Below, in pieces: positions 11,881-22,524 of a stretch of DNA of 64,000 nt. The translations under genes and the position numbers were made by a program. This DNA is from Chloranthus sessilifolius (taxonomy: Eukaryota > Streptophyta > Magnoliopsida > Chloranthales > Chloranthaceae). The stretch covers positions 127,748,831-127,812,830 of the forward strand of contig CM037585.1 in assembly GCA_021018995.1 (NCBI GenBank), in the 5' to 3' direction. The notes under the pieces are model-generated. The model was not told where the DNA came from. It saw only the letters and a list, made by a program, of their open reading frames with translations, and did no database searches. Position 1 is the stretch's first letter, and each line of letters opens with the position of its first letter.

Positions 11881-13195
11881 ATTGAGGAACCTACAAAGCC
11901 TGATGATGAGCCACCTTGGTTCTCAGACATCAAGAATTTCCTCAAGACCCTAACTTTCCCAGAGGGTACATCCAAGACAGACCGAAGAACCATTCAACGT
12001 TTAGTGGCAGGTTATGTCCTTTGCGGGGAATGCCTCTACAAGTGATCATACGATAACATCTTACTCAGGTGCCTCAACCAAACTTAGGCAGTCAATCTTA
12101 TGAAAGAAATCCATGAGGGAGTGTGCGGAGCCCACGTTAGCGGTCACATGCTCGCTAAGAAAATCCTGCGGCAAGGATACTTTTGGACCACTATGGAATC
12201 GGATTGTTGCAAACATGTTCAAAATTGCTACAAGTGTCAAGAACACTCCAGTCTGATACACGCTCCTGCCATTGATCTACAAGTGTCAAGAACACTCCAG
12301 TCTGATGCTACAAGTGTCATGACCCCTCCCTGGCCATTTGCTACCTGGGGCCTTGACGTTGTCGAAATGATTAATCCAAAAGCATCAAACGGACATCGAT
12401 TCATCCTCGTCGCCATTGAATACTTCACCAAGTGGGTAGAAGCGGCGTCATATGCCAATATCATGGCTAGTCATGTCGAGAAGTTTCTCAAGAACAATAT
12501 TGTGTGCCGATTCGGAGTATCCAAAGATATCATCACAGACAACGACACAAACTTTGCGAATAAGCGCATCCGAGACTTCTGCGAGCAATACAAGATCAAG
12601 CACCATCGCTCGTCCCCTTATCGGCCTCAAACTAATGGAGCCGTGGAAGCTGCGAACAAGACAGTCATTCGCATTCTTGAGAAGATGGTAGTCACTTACA
12701 GAGATTGGAGTGAGCAGTTACCTGTCGCACTTAGGGCCTATAGAACGTCGATCTGTACCGCTATAGGGGCAACACTATTCTCCCTTGTGTATGGAACTGA
12801 GACCATCCTCCCGGTGGAGGTTGAAGTACCCTCGCTCCGAATCCTCATGGAATCAGGCTTACCCAAAGCAGAAAGATAGAGATCACGCTTTGATCAGCTG
12901 AACTTATTGGATGAGAAGAGACTCCTAGCCTTGTGTCACACTCAGGTTTACCAGGGGAGAATCGCACGCGCTTACAATAAACGTGTCCGCGGTCAAGATC
13001 TAAAGGTAGGAGACACCGTGTTGAAGAAGATCTTCCCATCCCTCCATGCCAATCCACTTGAAAAGTTTAAGCCGAACTGGGAAGGACCGTACGTCATTCG
13101 AGAAGTGCTGTCGGGATACGCCATCCACCTCTCCACCATGGACAGAGATCATCTTCTTGAGCCCATCAATGCTAGATACGTGTGACGGTTTTACT
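11881..13195 (+). pseudogene. Integrase of element A
   Basis: Inserts element DNA into the host genome. The zinc-binding HHCC region ends with CYKCQEH (about 12225-12245). The DDE core keeps GLDVV (about 12350), ITDNDTNF (about 12535) and the glutamate in GAVEAANK (about 12640). The C-terminal part has the KFKPNWEGPYVI motif (about 13070). Stops at 12043 (TGA), 12877 (TAG) and 13183 (TGA) break the frame. A 46-base local duplication at 12231-12310 adds residues between the zinc region and the core that the copy near 54522-54722 lacks. Confidence 0.9.
12231..12310 (+). repeat. Short direct duplication inside integrase
   Basis: The stretch starting ACAAGTGTCAAGAACACTCC (12232) is repeated at about 12280, and a third partial copy (ACAAGTGTCATGACC) follows. 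The frame is kept. It is absent from the related integrase in element B, so it arose in this copy or its recent ancestor. Confidence 0.8.
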
Positions 13196-14731
13196 CATAG
13201 TCTATCATGATAAGGTAAGTATTGATGAAACAGATACGTGACTGCTTAAAAATCATCCAAAAGAGGCTATCGTTCCAAGCACAGTAGCCCAAAAGCATCC
13301 CTAAAAATGATGATATCCTTTGCTACCCCATTTGAGCCTGGGCCTTCCTTTCAATAAACCCTTTCCCCAAAAAAAATATATACCCAAGAAAAAAAAAGAA
13401 GAGAGAAAAGTTGCATGTATCAAAATCCAAAAAAAATCGAAAAAGCAAAACCTCAAAGAGAGATTGCCTTAAATAAAGAAGAATCACAAGACATGTACAA
13501 CAAAACCCCCAAGGAAGAAAGTATGTTGAGAAAACTGATGTCGTATCAAGGAAACACTTTTATCCCATCATACCTTCAAATCCTAACCTAACCCATGGCC
13601 AAGCTACACCCTGAAGGAAGCCCTCTTTGTAGGTTCGCAAGCAGTCATAATATCTGTTAAGTCAACATAAGCCAAGTCGTGAGACGACACCAGAACCCCA
13701 TCCAGCTGGTTATGACGGAATCTTTGTCTATGTCGTGGCTTTCTGGTTCTAAAAAAAAAAATAATAATAATAAAAAGAAAAAAAAGGAAAAAAAGAGGAA
13801 AGAAAGAAAATTAATTTGAGTTCAAAGCAAGATGGACTTGGTGAAAACCCGCAAGGGCACCGTGGGTAAAAACAGCGAACTCACGCGGACCAGGTGAAAA
13901 CCTGAAAAGGCACTTGGGGTAAGAAAGCGAACCCATGGACGTAGTGAAAACCCGAAAGGGCGCTACAGGTAAAAATAGGGATGACAGGCATGGCGAAAAC
14001 CCATCTTGGGCGCTGTGAGCAAGAATGTTAAAAAAAAGAAGAGAGAGATTAGGAGAGGATTTGTTCTAGCTCACCTATTTTAGCCTGGACCCCTTAAGCC
14101 CCTTCCCCCTTCTTTCGTTGGGCGCTCATGTTAAAATTAGATCGGATCCTAATCAAGTATGTCGTCTCTACTGCATCATCTGACACATGACCAAAGGTAA
14201 GGTCAGAAGACCAATTAATCTCGGGGGGGGGGGGGGGGAGCTGACCCCTCCATGTTTAAAAAAGAAATGCCGGAGACTCCTAAACGGGGTTCGACCATGC
14301 TCAAAAAGAGGACCCGCCGGTTGGCCTTGAAAATACCGACATCACAAAGAGAAAATTTCAAAAAAGATAATATATTTTCCTTTCCCATAAGAAGCCTCAC
14401 CCAGTGTAGGAGAAAAATTAGAAAAAAGATAATAGATTTTCCTTTTCCATAAGAAAAACCTTACGTTGCGAAACGTATGGAAGAAAATTCGAACACCAAA
14501 AAAATTATATGTATATATGTGTATAGCAGATTTCATTTCTTTTCTTACAAGCATCACGTATGAAGTGTCATGTCCCAAAAAGATAACAACATGACACACT
14601 TTCTACTTTCCACCTTCTGTACAAGTATAAAACAAACAAAAAAGGAAACAATCCAAAAAAGGAAGGAGATCTCTATTAAGGGGAATCTGCCCCCCTCTGT
14701 GTATATGATCTATGGTATGTGCAGGAACAGG
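13196..14731 (+). other. 3' non-coding segment after integrase (element A)
   Basis: No gene seen. It includes A-rich runs, a homopolymer of about 17 G near 14223-14239, and the repeat block at 13836-14030. The end of this segment (14560-14731) matches both sides of the E insertion in element B (52384-52440 and 33520-33668), which shows that those two pieces were once joined. Confidence 0.7.
13836..14030 (+). repeat. Four diverged units with a GTGAAAACC..GAAA..GG core
   Basis: Units start near 13840, 13895, 13942 and 13990. Each reads roughly (G)GTGAAAACC, a short loop, GGGCGC, then GTGGGTAAAA. The core can form a small RNA stem with GNRA-type loops (CCC-GCAA-GGG, CCT-GAAA-AGG, CCC-GAAA-GGG). 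Element B has the same block on its own strand at 52820-53010. Confidence 0.75.
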
Positions 14732-16243
14732 TCAGGGGCAGGAACCACGCTTCAAGGCGCTGATCTCTGCAAGAAGAGAGTCCTCACGGGCATTTCGATC
14801 GGTCAACCACCTACCATGAAGACTCTTCTGCAGCCTCCGTGAAGCGTCAGCTGCACTGCGCGACTCGGTCAAAAGCCCAGTCAATCGAAGAACCTCACTC
14901 TCGGCCGTAGCAGCCCTCACCTCCGCCATCTCGGCTCTGGCCCTCTCCTTCCCCAAAGCCTCAGTGAAAGCCAACTTCTCTACAAAAAGAGACTCAATTT
15001 TAGTCCGGAGCATCGTTTCCTTGAATGGACAGGGTCCCGTCTCTACCGCATCTGTCAAAACAAGGTTAGGGGCTGGTAAGCTCTCAGATGCCAGCCAAAC
15101 CTCGTAATCATAAGAGAGGGCACCCCCCTGAACCAGGCTACACATGTGCGCCGATTGGCGGGTCTCCCAAAGGGCTGCTATGCGATCCAGGTCACTGAGA
15201 GAACCCCGAGAGAATATCAGGGAACACAAGGGCGGCCTCACAGTGCTCGGCACGTGTTGGGTATATCCGAATTGACGAAGCACCCGAGGTGGGAAATAGT
15301 AGGTACTACTAGTCAACCCCAAAAGTGTGATACCCTCACAATCCCGAGATCGGACAATCGGAAAGGTGCCGTCCAACTAGGGAAGTTGCCAGATCAACTC
15401 CGCATCAGATAGCCACAGGCTCAGTTCTTCGATGCTCCCATGGGGCAGCCTCGAGCAGCGTGTCAGAAAGCCCCGAGCCACATCCCCTCTTACCAAGCAG
15501 AATCTTGGCACAGGCCCCATGATAGCCAAATGCTCTCCTAGCTAAATCTGAATGAGGAGTGGACTCCCGCGAAGAATCCCAACCCGGCTCGAGGCCGAGG
15601 CATCTAGGCCCCGATACATCTCAGCCAAGACTAGGTGCACCAGTGAGCGACCTCCCTCCAATTCGGTTAAAACATTGCATAACCCGAGGGAAAATGTTTC
15701 GCCCCCAGTAAAGAAGAGAACTTCCGATAGCAAATAAAGGGAAAAGGCCTTCACATTGAAAGGATCCCAGAACGACAACTTTTGGAGACTCGAGTCGCCA
15801 AAAAGTTCTCTCAGAAATTTCACCGAGCACCTAGTGGGCCCATCGGCAAAGCCCTTCTCATACCCACCCTTTTTCAAACCAAGAACCGCGTAGACCGCCT
15901 TTGCATATCCCGATTTAGGCACCACTTTGGCAAGCCGCCGATGCATCCTCAAGCTAGTAATAGAAGCTAACTACTCCAAGGTTGGGGTGAGCTCCCTGGA
16001 CCCAAATCTGAAGACATGAGCCCTATGGTCCCATGACGCTAAAGCCACCTTTAGGAGGTCGGACAACAAAGGAACAACAAGGAGAGAGGAAAGGCGGGAT
16101 AACCGGAGGCGATCCAGGGTAGCGAGCTCGCCCTCAGCCAAGCTAGCGCACCACTTTTGCAAAAAACTGGGCCCCGAGTCCAAACATGGAAGTACACTAA
16201 CCCCATCCCCCGTATGAGAATTTGGGCCGGGAAGCGGGTCCAT
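14732..16243 (-). pseudogene. Opposite-strand gene 1 of element A: PMD-like protein, single exon
   Basis: One frame of 504 codons from ATG at 16243 (MDPLPGPNSHTG) to TGA at 14732-14734, broken only by three TAG codons (15971, 15542, 15377) and by no frameshift. The N-terminal half carries ASWDHRAHVFRFGSRELTPTLE, the layout of the plant mobile domain (PMD, also called aminotransferase-like). Further on are YFPPRVLRQFGYTQHVPS and a C-terminal coiled coil with many Glu, Arg and Ala (about residues 410-500). PMD proteins are known both as plant host genes and inside transposable elements, and opposite-strand genes after integrase are known in Tat elements. A cluster of four palindromes lies 190-350 bp upstream. 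A TATATAAAG at 16263 is probably too close to the ATG to be its promoter. Confidence 0.8.
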
Positions 16244-16430
16244 AGATGTACAAAGATGTCCTATATAAAGCTCAGTCAATGTAGGGCGATGGACCCGCTT
16301 ATCAAAGAAAAAAGGGGAGAGAGAGAAAAGAAAGAAAAAGGAGGGCCAAAAAGGCAAAGCCTGGGTGAATAGTGAGGCAAAGAGGGCTGGGCGTGGGTTA
16401 TAAGGAACTCGTCGGGCATCAGTTTTAGGA

Positions 16431-16592
16431 GGCGTATATAATATATACGCCAAGGAAAAAATTCAAATTTTTAGCCAGGCGTATATATTATATACGCCAG
16501 GGTAACATGGCAGATGTTTTGCCAGGAGTATATATTATATACGCCCAGGCAAATTTTCAGAATGTTTGCCTGGCGTATATAATATATACGCC
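16431..16592. repeat. Palindrome cluster 3 (upstream of opposite-strand gene 1)
   Basis: Copies at 16431-16451, 16478-16498, 16525-16545 and 16572-16592, again 47 bp apart. Three have perfect 10-base arms (GGCGTATATA and its complement), and one has a single arm mismatch. The core TATATAATATATA would read as a TATA box in both directions. On the minus strand this cluster lies just upstream of the ATG at 16243. Confidence 0.92.
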
Positions 16593-17008
16593 CACTTGAA
16601 GAAGCAGGGCCGTGTGGCTTCCCCTCACATCGGGCCATGTTTTTTTATTTTTTCCTTCCCCAAGGGAGGGACGGGTATCGTTTAGCCAACTTTTTCTCCC
16701 AGGAAAGCCCACAGGCGGGCATGCCCACACACCCATGGGAAACCCTTGGATGACGTGGAATCCGTGGGTCATATGCGGGTAATCACGCGCGAGCTCCCTC
16801 CCATCGTTGGAGGGGGCTCTGGCCCGCTTCATGCCAAACAAAAAAAACAACACCATAGAGGCAGAAAAATAAACAAACGGAGCATCCATATAAACCATAA
16901 AAGTTGTGAGACCATAAAAAAAATAAAAAATCAAAAGGAAATTATTACATATTCTCCAATATTCCAAAATCTAAACTGTTTCACTGTTTCAAATTTTCAG
17001 AAAAGGAA

Positions 17009-19352
17009 CTAATCCTGGGCAGCCCCCTTTGACTTCTTCCAACGTTGGGTCGCGCTTTGAAAGGTACGGGTCTCCCCTACCTGAGTCCATGCCTGAGAGA
17101 TGCGGCCAAGCAGAGAGCGCAACTCCTTTTCATGAGCACGCTGCATAAGCACACAAAGGGCCACCAGTTAGGGAAACAAGCGGAAAGTAAAAATGAGGAT
17201 GACTAGATGCGGTCAATATTCACTCACCACCTCAACCTCCCTAAGATCGACAATGTTACGGTAATATTCGGCTTGGTTTACAGCCGACTCATAATCCTGC
17301 AGTAAAAAAAAAGATAAAGAGAGAGGTATCAGTCACACAGGCCATCGGCATAATCCAAGAAAACAGAAGAGCGAGGTAACAAGAGAGAGATTACCCCAGG
17401 GATCAACTCAGGGGGTGGAATCCGGATAGCTTCAGCAGATATGCGTGCCTTCTCAGCCACATCGGCACACATAAGCGACAGAAAGGTGTCATCCAAGCGC
17501 TTAAAGGTCCCCTGGACCTCAGTTGGTGAACTGCCGGAAGCACCAGCACCGGAAGGGTTGGAAGGTCCTACACCAGTAGCCTCACCAGGAACAGCTGCCT
17601 CATCCCCCTCATCTAAATCGTCATCCTGTCCAAACTAAAGAGAAATAGTCTTCGTTCAAATAACAGGACAATTAAGGTAATCATATGGAAGGCTGCTAAT
17701 AAAAAGAGGAAAGAACAATACCTGAGATCGTGAACCACCAAAAGCCAAAAAGTTGGCGCCAGGCATGAATCGGGGTAGCAAGGAATGATAGGGCAGAGAC
17801 TCATACCACATCTGATATCCCCCAGGAAAGAGAAGGTCATCAATGGGGACCCCGTGGTGGAGAAAGTGAGCAGTGAGCATTTTGATAGAACCCTCGAGAG
17901 CCAATACATCGACCGGAGGAGCTTGGGGCATAGCAAAAAGAGGTCGATACTTATGAACCACCCTCTCTCCTAAGTAATAGGCCCTAGCCCAGGACCCGTA
18001 GAAGAAGATAAAGCGTTGATCTAACAAAAGGCTAGAAGGACCCACCGCAACCAGGTTCCAGAAGGGGGATCCAACGTAGGGATCAAGGATGACCTGTTCA
18101 ACGAAAAGAGGAGGGATTTATACAGAACCCACAGCATAAAAGAGCTATCAAATTTGCAAAGAGAGAAATTTTTATACCTACTCTGGGATCAGCATATCAA
18201 ATTGAGAGCGCAACCCTAACTCCAAGTGCTTCATACCTACGTCCCGGCGGCGGTTTGCATGCCAATTGCTCATAAGGGAGAACGTGGGAACTTCAAAGAC
18301 AAGCAGAGGGCAACCAGGTTGGAAATGCAGATACCCCCACACCTGAGAAAGCAAGCAGATAAAAACAAATATGCAAAAAAAAGAAGGGGGGAACGAGTTG
18401 AGACCAAAGGATAAATTACCTCAAGAGTGGGCCAGAAGCCTACAACGGAGCTGGAGTCCTCAAGAACGGCTCGCACCAAGCTGGACATGAGCACCGCGTA
18501 GCCAGCACCTCCCCAATCGAACCGATGTACAGTGTCCCAGTTTACCATAAGACTAAGTAGGGACAATGAGACCAGCCCTTCGTTGGTATTTGAAAGGAGA
18601 GTCTTGCCTAGGAGGAACAACAGAGAAATACGGGCCAACATCAGTGCACGCTCTGGCTCGAGATAGATGGCCGCATCAGGTTGGCCCAGATCCACTAACT
18701 CATGAGGCTCGAACAGACCAACCAGCCAGGATAGCTTGACTTCGGAACCACAAACGTTCCCGGAGGTCGAGTAGGCTCCTATCAGCCGAGTCACCTCCTC
18801 CCTATCAGGCGTGCGGGTAGGTATCACTGTCACCCATCTAATACGAACCCAGGTAATCATGGACTAGTCTGTGAGCGTGAGGGTCATCTTAGCGATGGCC
18901 ATGTGAAATGTCATGGTCTCGAGGCGGAAGCGCTCTATCAGGGCCTTGTGGATAGGCGTGTCGATCCTTGAAGTCCCCAAAACCAGCTTGGGTGAGCAGG
19001 TCCTTCACCACCTGGGGGAGATAAAACACGAGGCGCTGGAGGTCGAACCAACCACCTCGGAACATGATGTGTGGTAGGGGCTGCAAACAAAAAGGCATCG
19101 GTCAAATAGGAGCAAAGTGGTATAATGAAGGCATCAAAGGAAGAGACAACGGGCTCATCTGTTTACCTGGCCAGCAATCCCAAAGTTGGTAATGTGGGTA
19201 TGCTGACAGTAAAGGAGGCCAGTACGGGCGGCTTCACCTTACATTTCGTACCAAGGTTGGGAGGAGCGCTGAGAAACAATGAACTGCTCCCCGTGAGGAC
19301 CATAGGCCATCTCGGGTCCCTCCTACGGACCCTGCCCTTCGTCGCCGGACAT
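17009..19352 (-). pseudogene. Opposite-strand gene 2 of element A: seven-exon PMD-like gene
   Basis: Exons on the minus strand: 19352-19167, 19080-18420, 18342-18182, 18093-17722, 17634-17395, 17296-17228 and 17140-17009 (stop TAG). The junctions show GT..AG borders, and all introns fall between codons (phase 0). Exon 2 contains the PMD signature (ARISLLFLLGKTLLSNTNEG followed by VSLSLLSLM and FDWGGAGYAVL). The later exons are acidic, then a short coiled coil, then a Lys-rich tail. The intact product would be about 606 residues. Damage: TAG at 19323 and TAA at 19239 in exon 1, a one-base shift in exon 2 near 18965, TAG at 18864, and one base apparently missing at the exon 3 donor. An upstream untranslated exon is likely (see 19353-20335). 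Confidence 0.85.
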
Positions 19353-20335
19353 ATGAAAATATGGAACACATCGGTATAAGAAAGGGCTGCTAAAAAAAAA
19401 GAGAGGAGAATCACAAAAAAATGCACTGATCCATAAAAAAAAAAAGAGGGATGAATGAAGAATGAATGGAAATGAATAATGAGGAAAATGAAAAAAAGAG
19501 AGGGGAGCATAGAAATAAGGAATCACATATACCTGAAAAAAAAAATGCACTACAAAAAAGAACATCAAGCTTTTCAAAAGAGAGGAGAAAAGTAACAAAA
19601 ATGCAAAAATATATGTGCACTAATCCATAAAAAAAAAAAACCACAAAAACAAAAAAAAAACAACAAAAAAGAAGAAGCATCACATATAAAAAAAAAAGAG
19701 AAGCATCACATATAATATAAAATTAAAAGAGGTATCACACATAATAAAAAAAAAACAACAAGCATTACATATGATAAAAAAAAAAAGAGGCATCACATAT
19801 AAAAAAAAAAAAAGAGAGGCATCACATATAATAAAAGAAAAAAAGAGGCATCACATATATATATAAAAAAAAAAACAAGCATTACATATAATAAAAAAAA
19901 AAGAGAAGAAAAGAAACAACAAAACAATAAAAAAGAATGAACCACATATAACAAAAAAAATAAAAAAGAAGAGCGTAGGCATGAGGATCACATATACCAA
20001 AAAATATATACATCTTTCGCCGCAAAAAAAAAGAAGGAAGAAGGAACATCAAGCATCTCCAAAAAAAAAAAACAAACACAAAAATAAAAATAAATAACAC
20101 AACATTATCAAAATTCAAAGGAAAAACCGATGATTACCTTCAATGGGAGGGGAAATAGATCCAAAATCGGCGGAGAATAAACGTCTTTTGATCCGCACAC
20201 GCAACTCCCGGCAATAGAACTCAAGAAAAATCAAATGCCAAAACCCTAAGGGGCTGTCCCGGACTTGAGAAAGAAAGAGGGAAGAAGATGGAGTTTGAAA
20301 GAGGGGGCCCCTTTTGTGCTCGGGCTCGGGCAGTT
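19353..20335 (-). other. 5' untranslated region and A-rich intron of opposite-strand gene 2
   Basis: On the minus strand 20335-20138 reads like a plant 5' leader (CT-rich, then TTAGGGTTTTGGCATTTG). It ends at a donor AAG|GTAATC (20138/20137). A matching acceptor TTTTTCAG|GTATAT is at 19533, and another AGCAG at 19387. The intron between is a tandem array of about 30-bp units with CATCACATAT plus a long A-run (about 11 copies, 19510-20000). On the gene strand this gives repeated pyrimidine tracts followed by TATATGTGATG. Confidence 0.6.
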
Positions 20336-20504
20336 TTAAAACTGCCAATTTTGGTCAGGCGTATATAATATACACGCCCGACCATTCTTTTGCCAATTTT
20401 GGTCAGGTGTATATAATATATACACCTGGCCATTGTTTGCTGCAGATTGGCTGGGCGTATATACTATATACGACCAACCAAAATTGGCAGTTTTAAAACT
20501 GCCC
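20328..20504. repeat. Palindrome cluster 4 inside a 177-bp inverted repeat
   Basis: Three copies of the palindrome family at 20358-20378, 20406-20426 and 20454-20474, spaced 48 bp. The middle copy has GGTGTATATA arms, changed on both sides so pairing is kept, and extends to 12 bp. The block is bounded by two identical palindromes with arms GGCAGTTTT/AAAACTGCC (20329-20346, 20486-20503) and outer sequence AATTTTGGT in inverted order. On the minus strand it is immediately upstream of the leader of gene 2, so it is the likely promoter. Confidence 0.88.
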
Positions 20505-22510
20505 GACCATTTTTTTCGGCTCTGAGGCCCGACGGACCCCCTTGTATGCTACGGACCAAGGTCCGGTCCCTCTTAGAAGCCCATGTACCATCAAGTGATG
20601 GTGCACGCATCCCCAAACGACCCTTCGAGCTCTCCTCGATTGGCCCAAAGGGACCGTGCTATAATAAATGGATCTAGATCTGTAAGCACCCGCTGAGTGC
20701 TCCATAAAATCATAAAATCCAAAAAGGAGAAAAAGGGAAATGCTAAAAAATGACACTAGTTCTCAAAAGAGCGTCGCAATGACCATTTGCGCCACTTCGA
20801 GAACCGTGTTAAATCAATTCGGAATGATCGGGTTCACCCGAAAGTTCTCAAACCCCGTTTTACACAGGGACACCTCATACCTGATCCGGCAGGCATATAA
20901 TTTTACCCATCTCCGATCACTGTTCCCTAAAACGTTCCCCAAGAGTCAGAGCCTAACCCGACAGGCAAATGAACTCATCCATCACCGGTCACTCCTGAGA
21001 ACGTACACCTAGCCCAAGATCTTTCCCAGTAGAAGTCGAGACCTGATCCGACAGGCAACCCAAGGACCTATCACCGAAATACGCACGTCCTTAAGGTATA
21101 TCAACATGGCAAGCTGATCTGCCTAAGGATACATGCAAAAGTAAAAACAGTTTGAGCATGCTCAAAGTCTCGAACTAACATGTGCAAAAAAAGAGAAAAG
21201 GAAAAAGAAGGAGAAGGTTGAGAGCAACAACCTTTTATTATGAAGTAAAAATCCTGAGTAGGTTGACCCCACCTTCCAAGCGTTAGCTCTGATCATCCAC
21301 CTTCGGATCTATGTTGACCAAGAGTATACCCGACTTCAGACCATTCGAAAAGTCTATGGTCAACCGAAACTGACCCGCCAAAAATAAAATTACAACCAAC
21401 CAAACTATGTGCAAACATACAGACCGAAGGGCTCATTCCCTTTTATTTCCTTTTACATAGGCTTAAAACTTGTATAGGCACGATGTTCTTGTTGAATGTA
21501 CGCACTTGTGTCTAGGTATCCGCAGGATGGTCGTTTGTCCTCGTAAATTATACCTTAGGGTCGAGGCTTTCGTTCGTGCCTATTTACTGCTTATCGCCCC
21601 TGATAGGTGTGTGTCTGTGCATAGTTAGTAAGATGTGATTTTATTAGGGATGGAGGCTAGAATTAACCATCTCTTTCGTTGGATGTTTAGTCTTGACCCG
21701 ATCTTTTTAGCTTTGTCTCAAGTTAAGGCACTCTAGTTTATGTGAATCGGGAGCACCTCGCCACCGAAACGGGTACATCCCCAAGGTGCACCAATCCCCG
21801 GCAAAGCGCACGCATTCTTAAAGCGTATCAACTGACATTTGATCCACTTAAAGAGTTGTGCAAGAATAAAATTGCTAGAGGTTCTTGAGCTTCGCTTAGA
21901 GGCCTCGAAACAAAAGAAAATTCAAAAAAAAAAAAAAAAACGCAAAAAATTACTCTGAAAATGGGCATGCATTCCCAAGAAGTGTTGCGACATTAATATT
22001 CCCTCCACTCGGGTAAATCATGCTAAAGCAACCTCGAGGTTGATGGGTTCACCCAGAAACTCTGAGCCTTACCTAGGTAAGGGCACCCATGGCTAATCCA
22101 ATGGAGCTGTCAATACCCCATAGGATTGGACACATTGTTTAGGCCTTCGCTTTGAGTACCTCGCATCGATCTCGGAGCATAAATCGATCACCCCGTTTCA
22201 TGGAGTTGTCTGGTTTAGATTAATACTCAACATCACAAATCTATAATTTCCCTCAGGAAGTGGACTATATCCCGGCTAGTGGGCTTACACTTTTTGTGAT
22301 CATCACAGTTATGCCCAGTAATGTCGCAATGCGCTTGGGGACTGTTAGCTTTGAGGTACGGACGATATCCAGAAATGAGAGGACTTACATATACTCACCA
22401 TCACCATGAATGTTTAAGAATTGAGTTGAACCAGGCGGACCCATCAAACATGCCTTGGACCTCTTCAGATGTCTCTTATCTTTGGCATCTGATCATTAGT
22501 GATCGAATGC
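20505..22510 (+). other. 3' subterminal non-coding region (element A)
   Basis: No gene seen. A diverged direct repeat of about 85 bp with the core ATCCGACAGGCA occurs three times (about 20884, 20957, 21040). The last 400 bp before the LTR match the region 32725-33130 of element B on the opposite strand, including GCGCTTGGGGACTG and GATCATTAGTGATC, a near-palindrome just before the polypurine tract. Confidence 0.65.
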
Positions 22511-22524
22511 CAAAGAGGGGCGTC
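22511..22524 (+). other. Polypurine tract of element A
   Basis: CAAAGAGGGGCGTC directly precedes the TG of the 3' LTR. This is the expected site for starting plus-strand synthesis. Elements B (minus strand, CAAAGATGGACATC) and E (GAAGAGGGGCATC) have corresponding tracts. Confidence 0.85.

Noticed and set aside
16259-16275. TATATAAAG as promoter of opposite-strand gene 1
   Set aside because: On the minus strand it is only about 20 bp from the ATG, so transcription would start after the start codon. The palindrome cluster further upstream is the better candidate.
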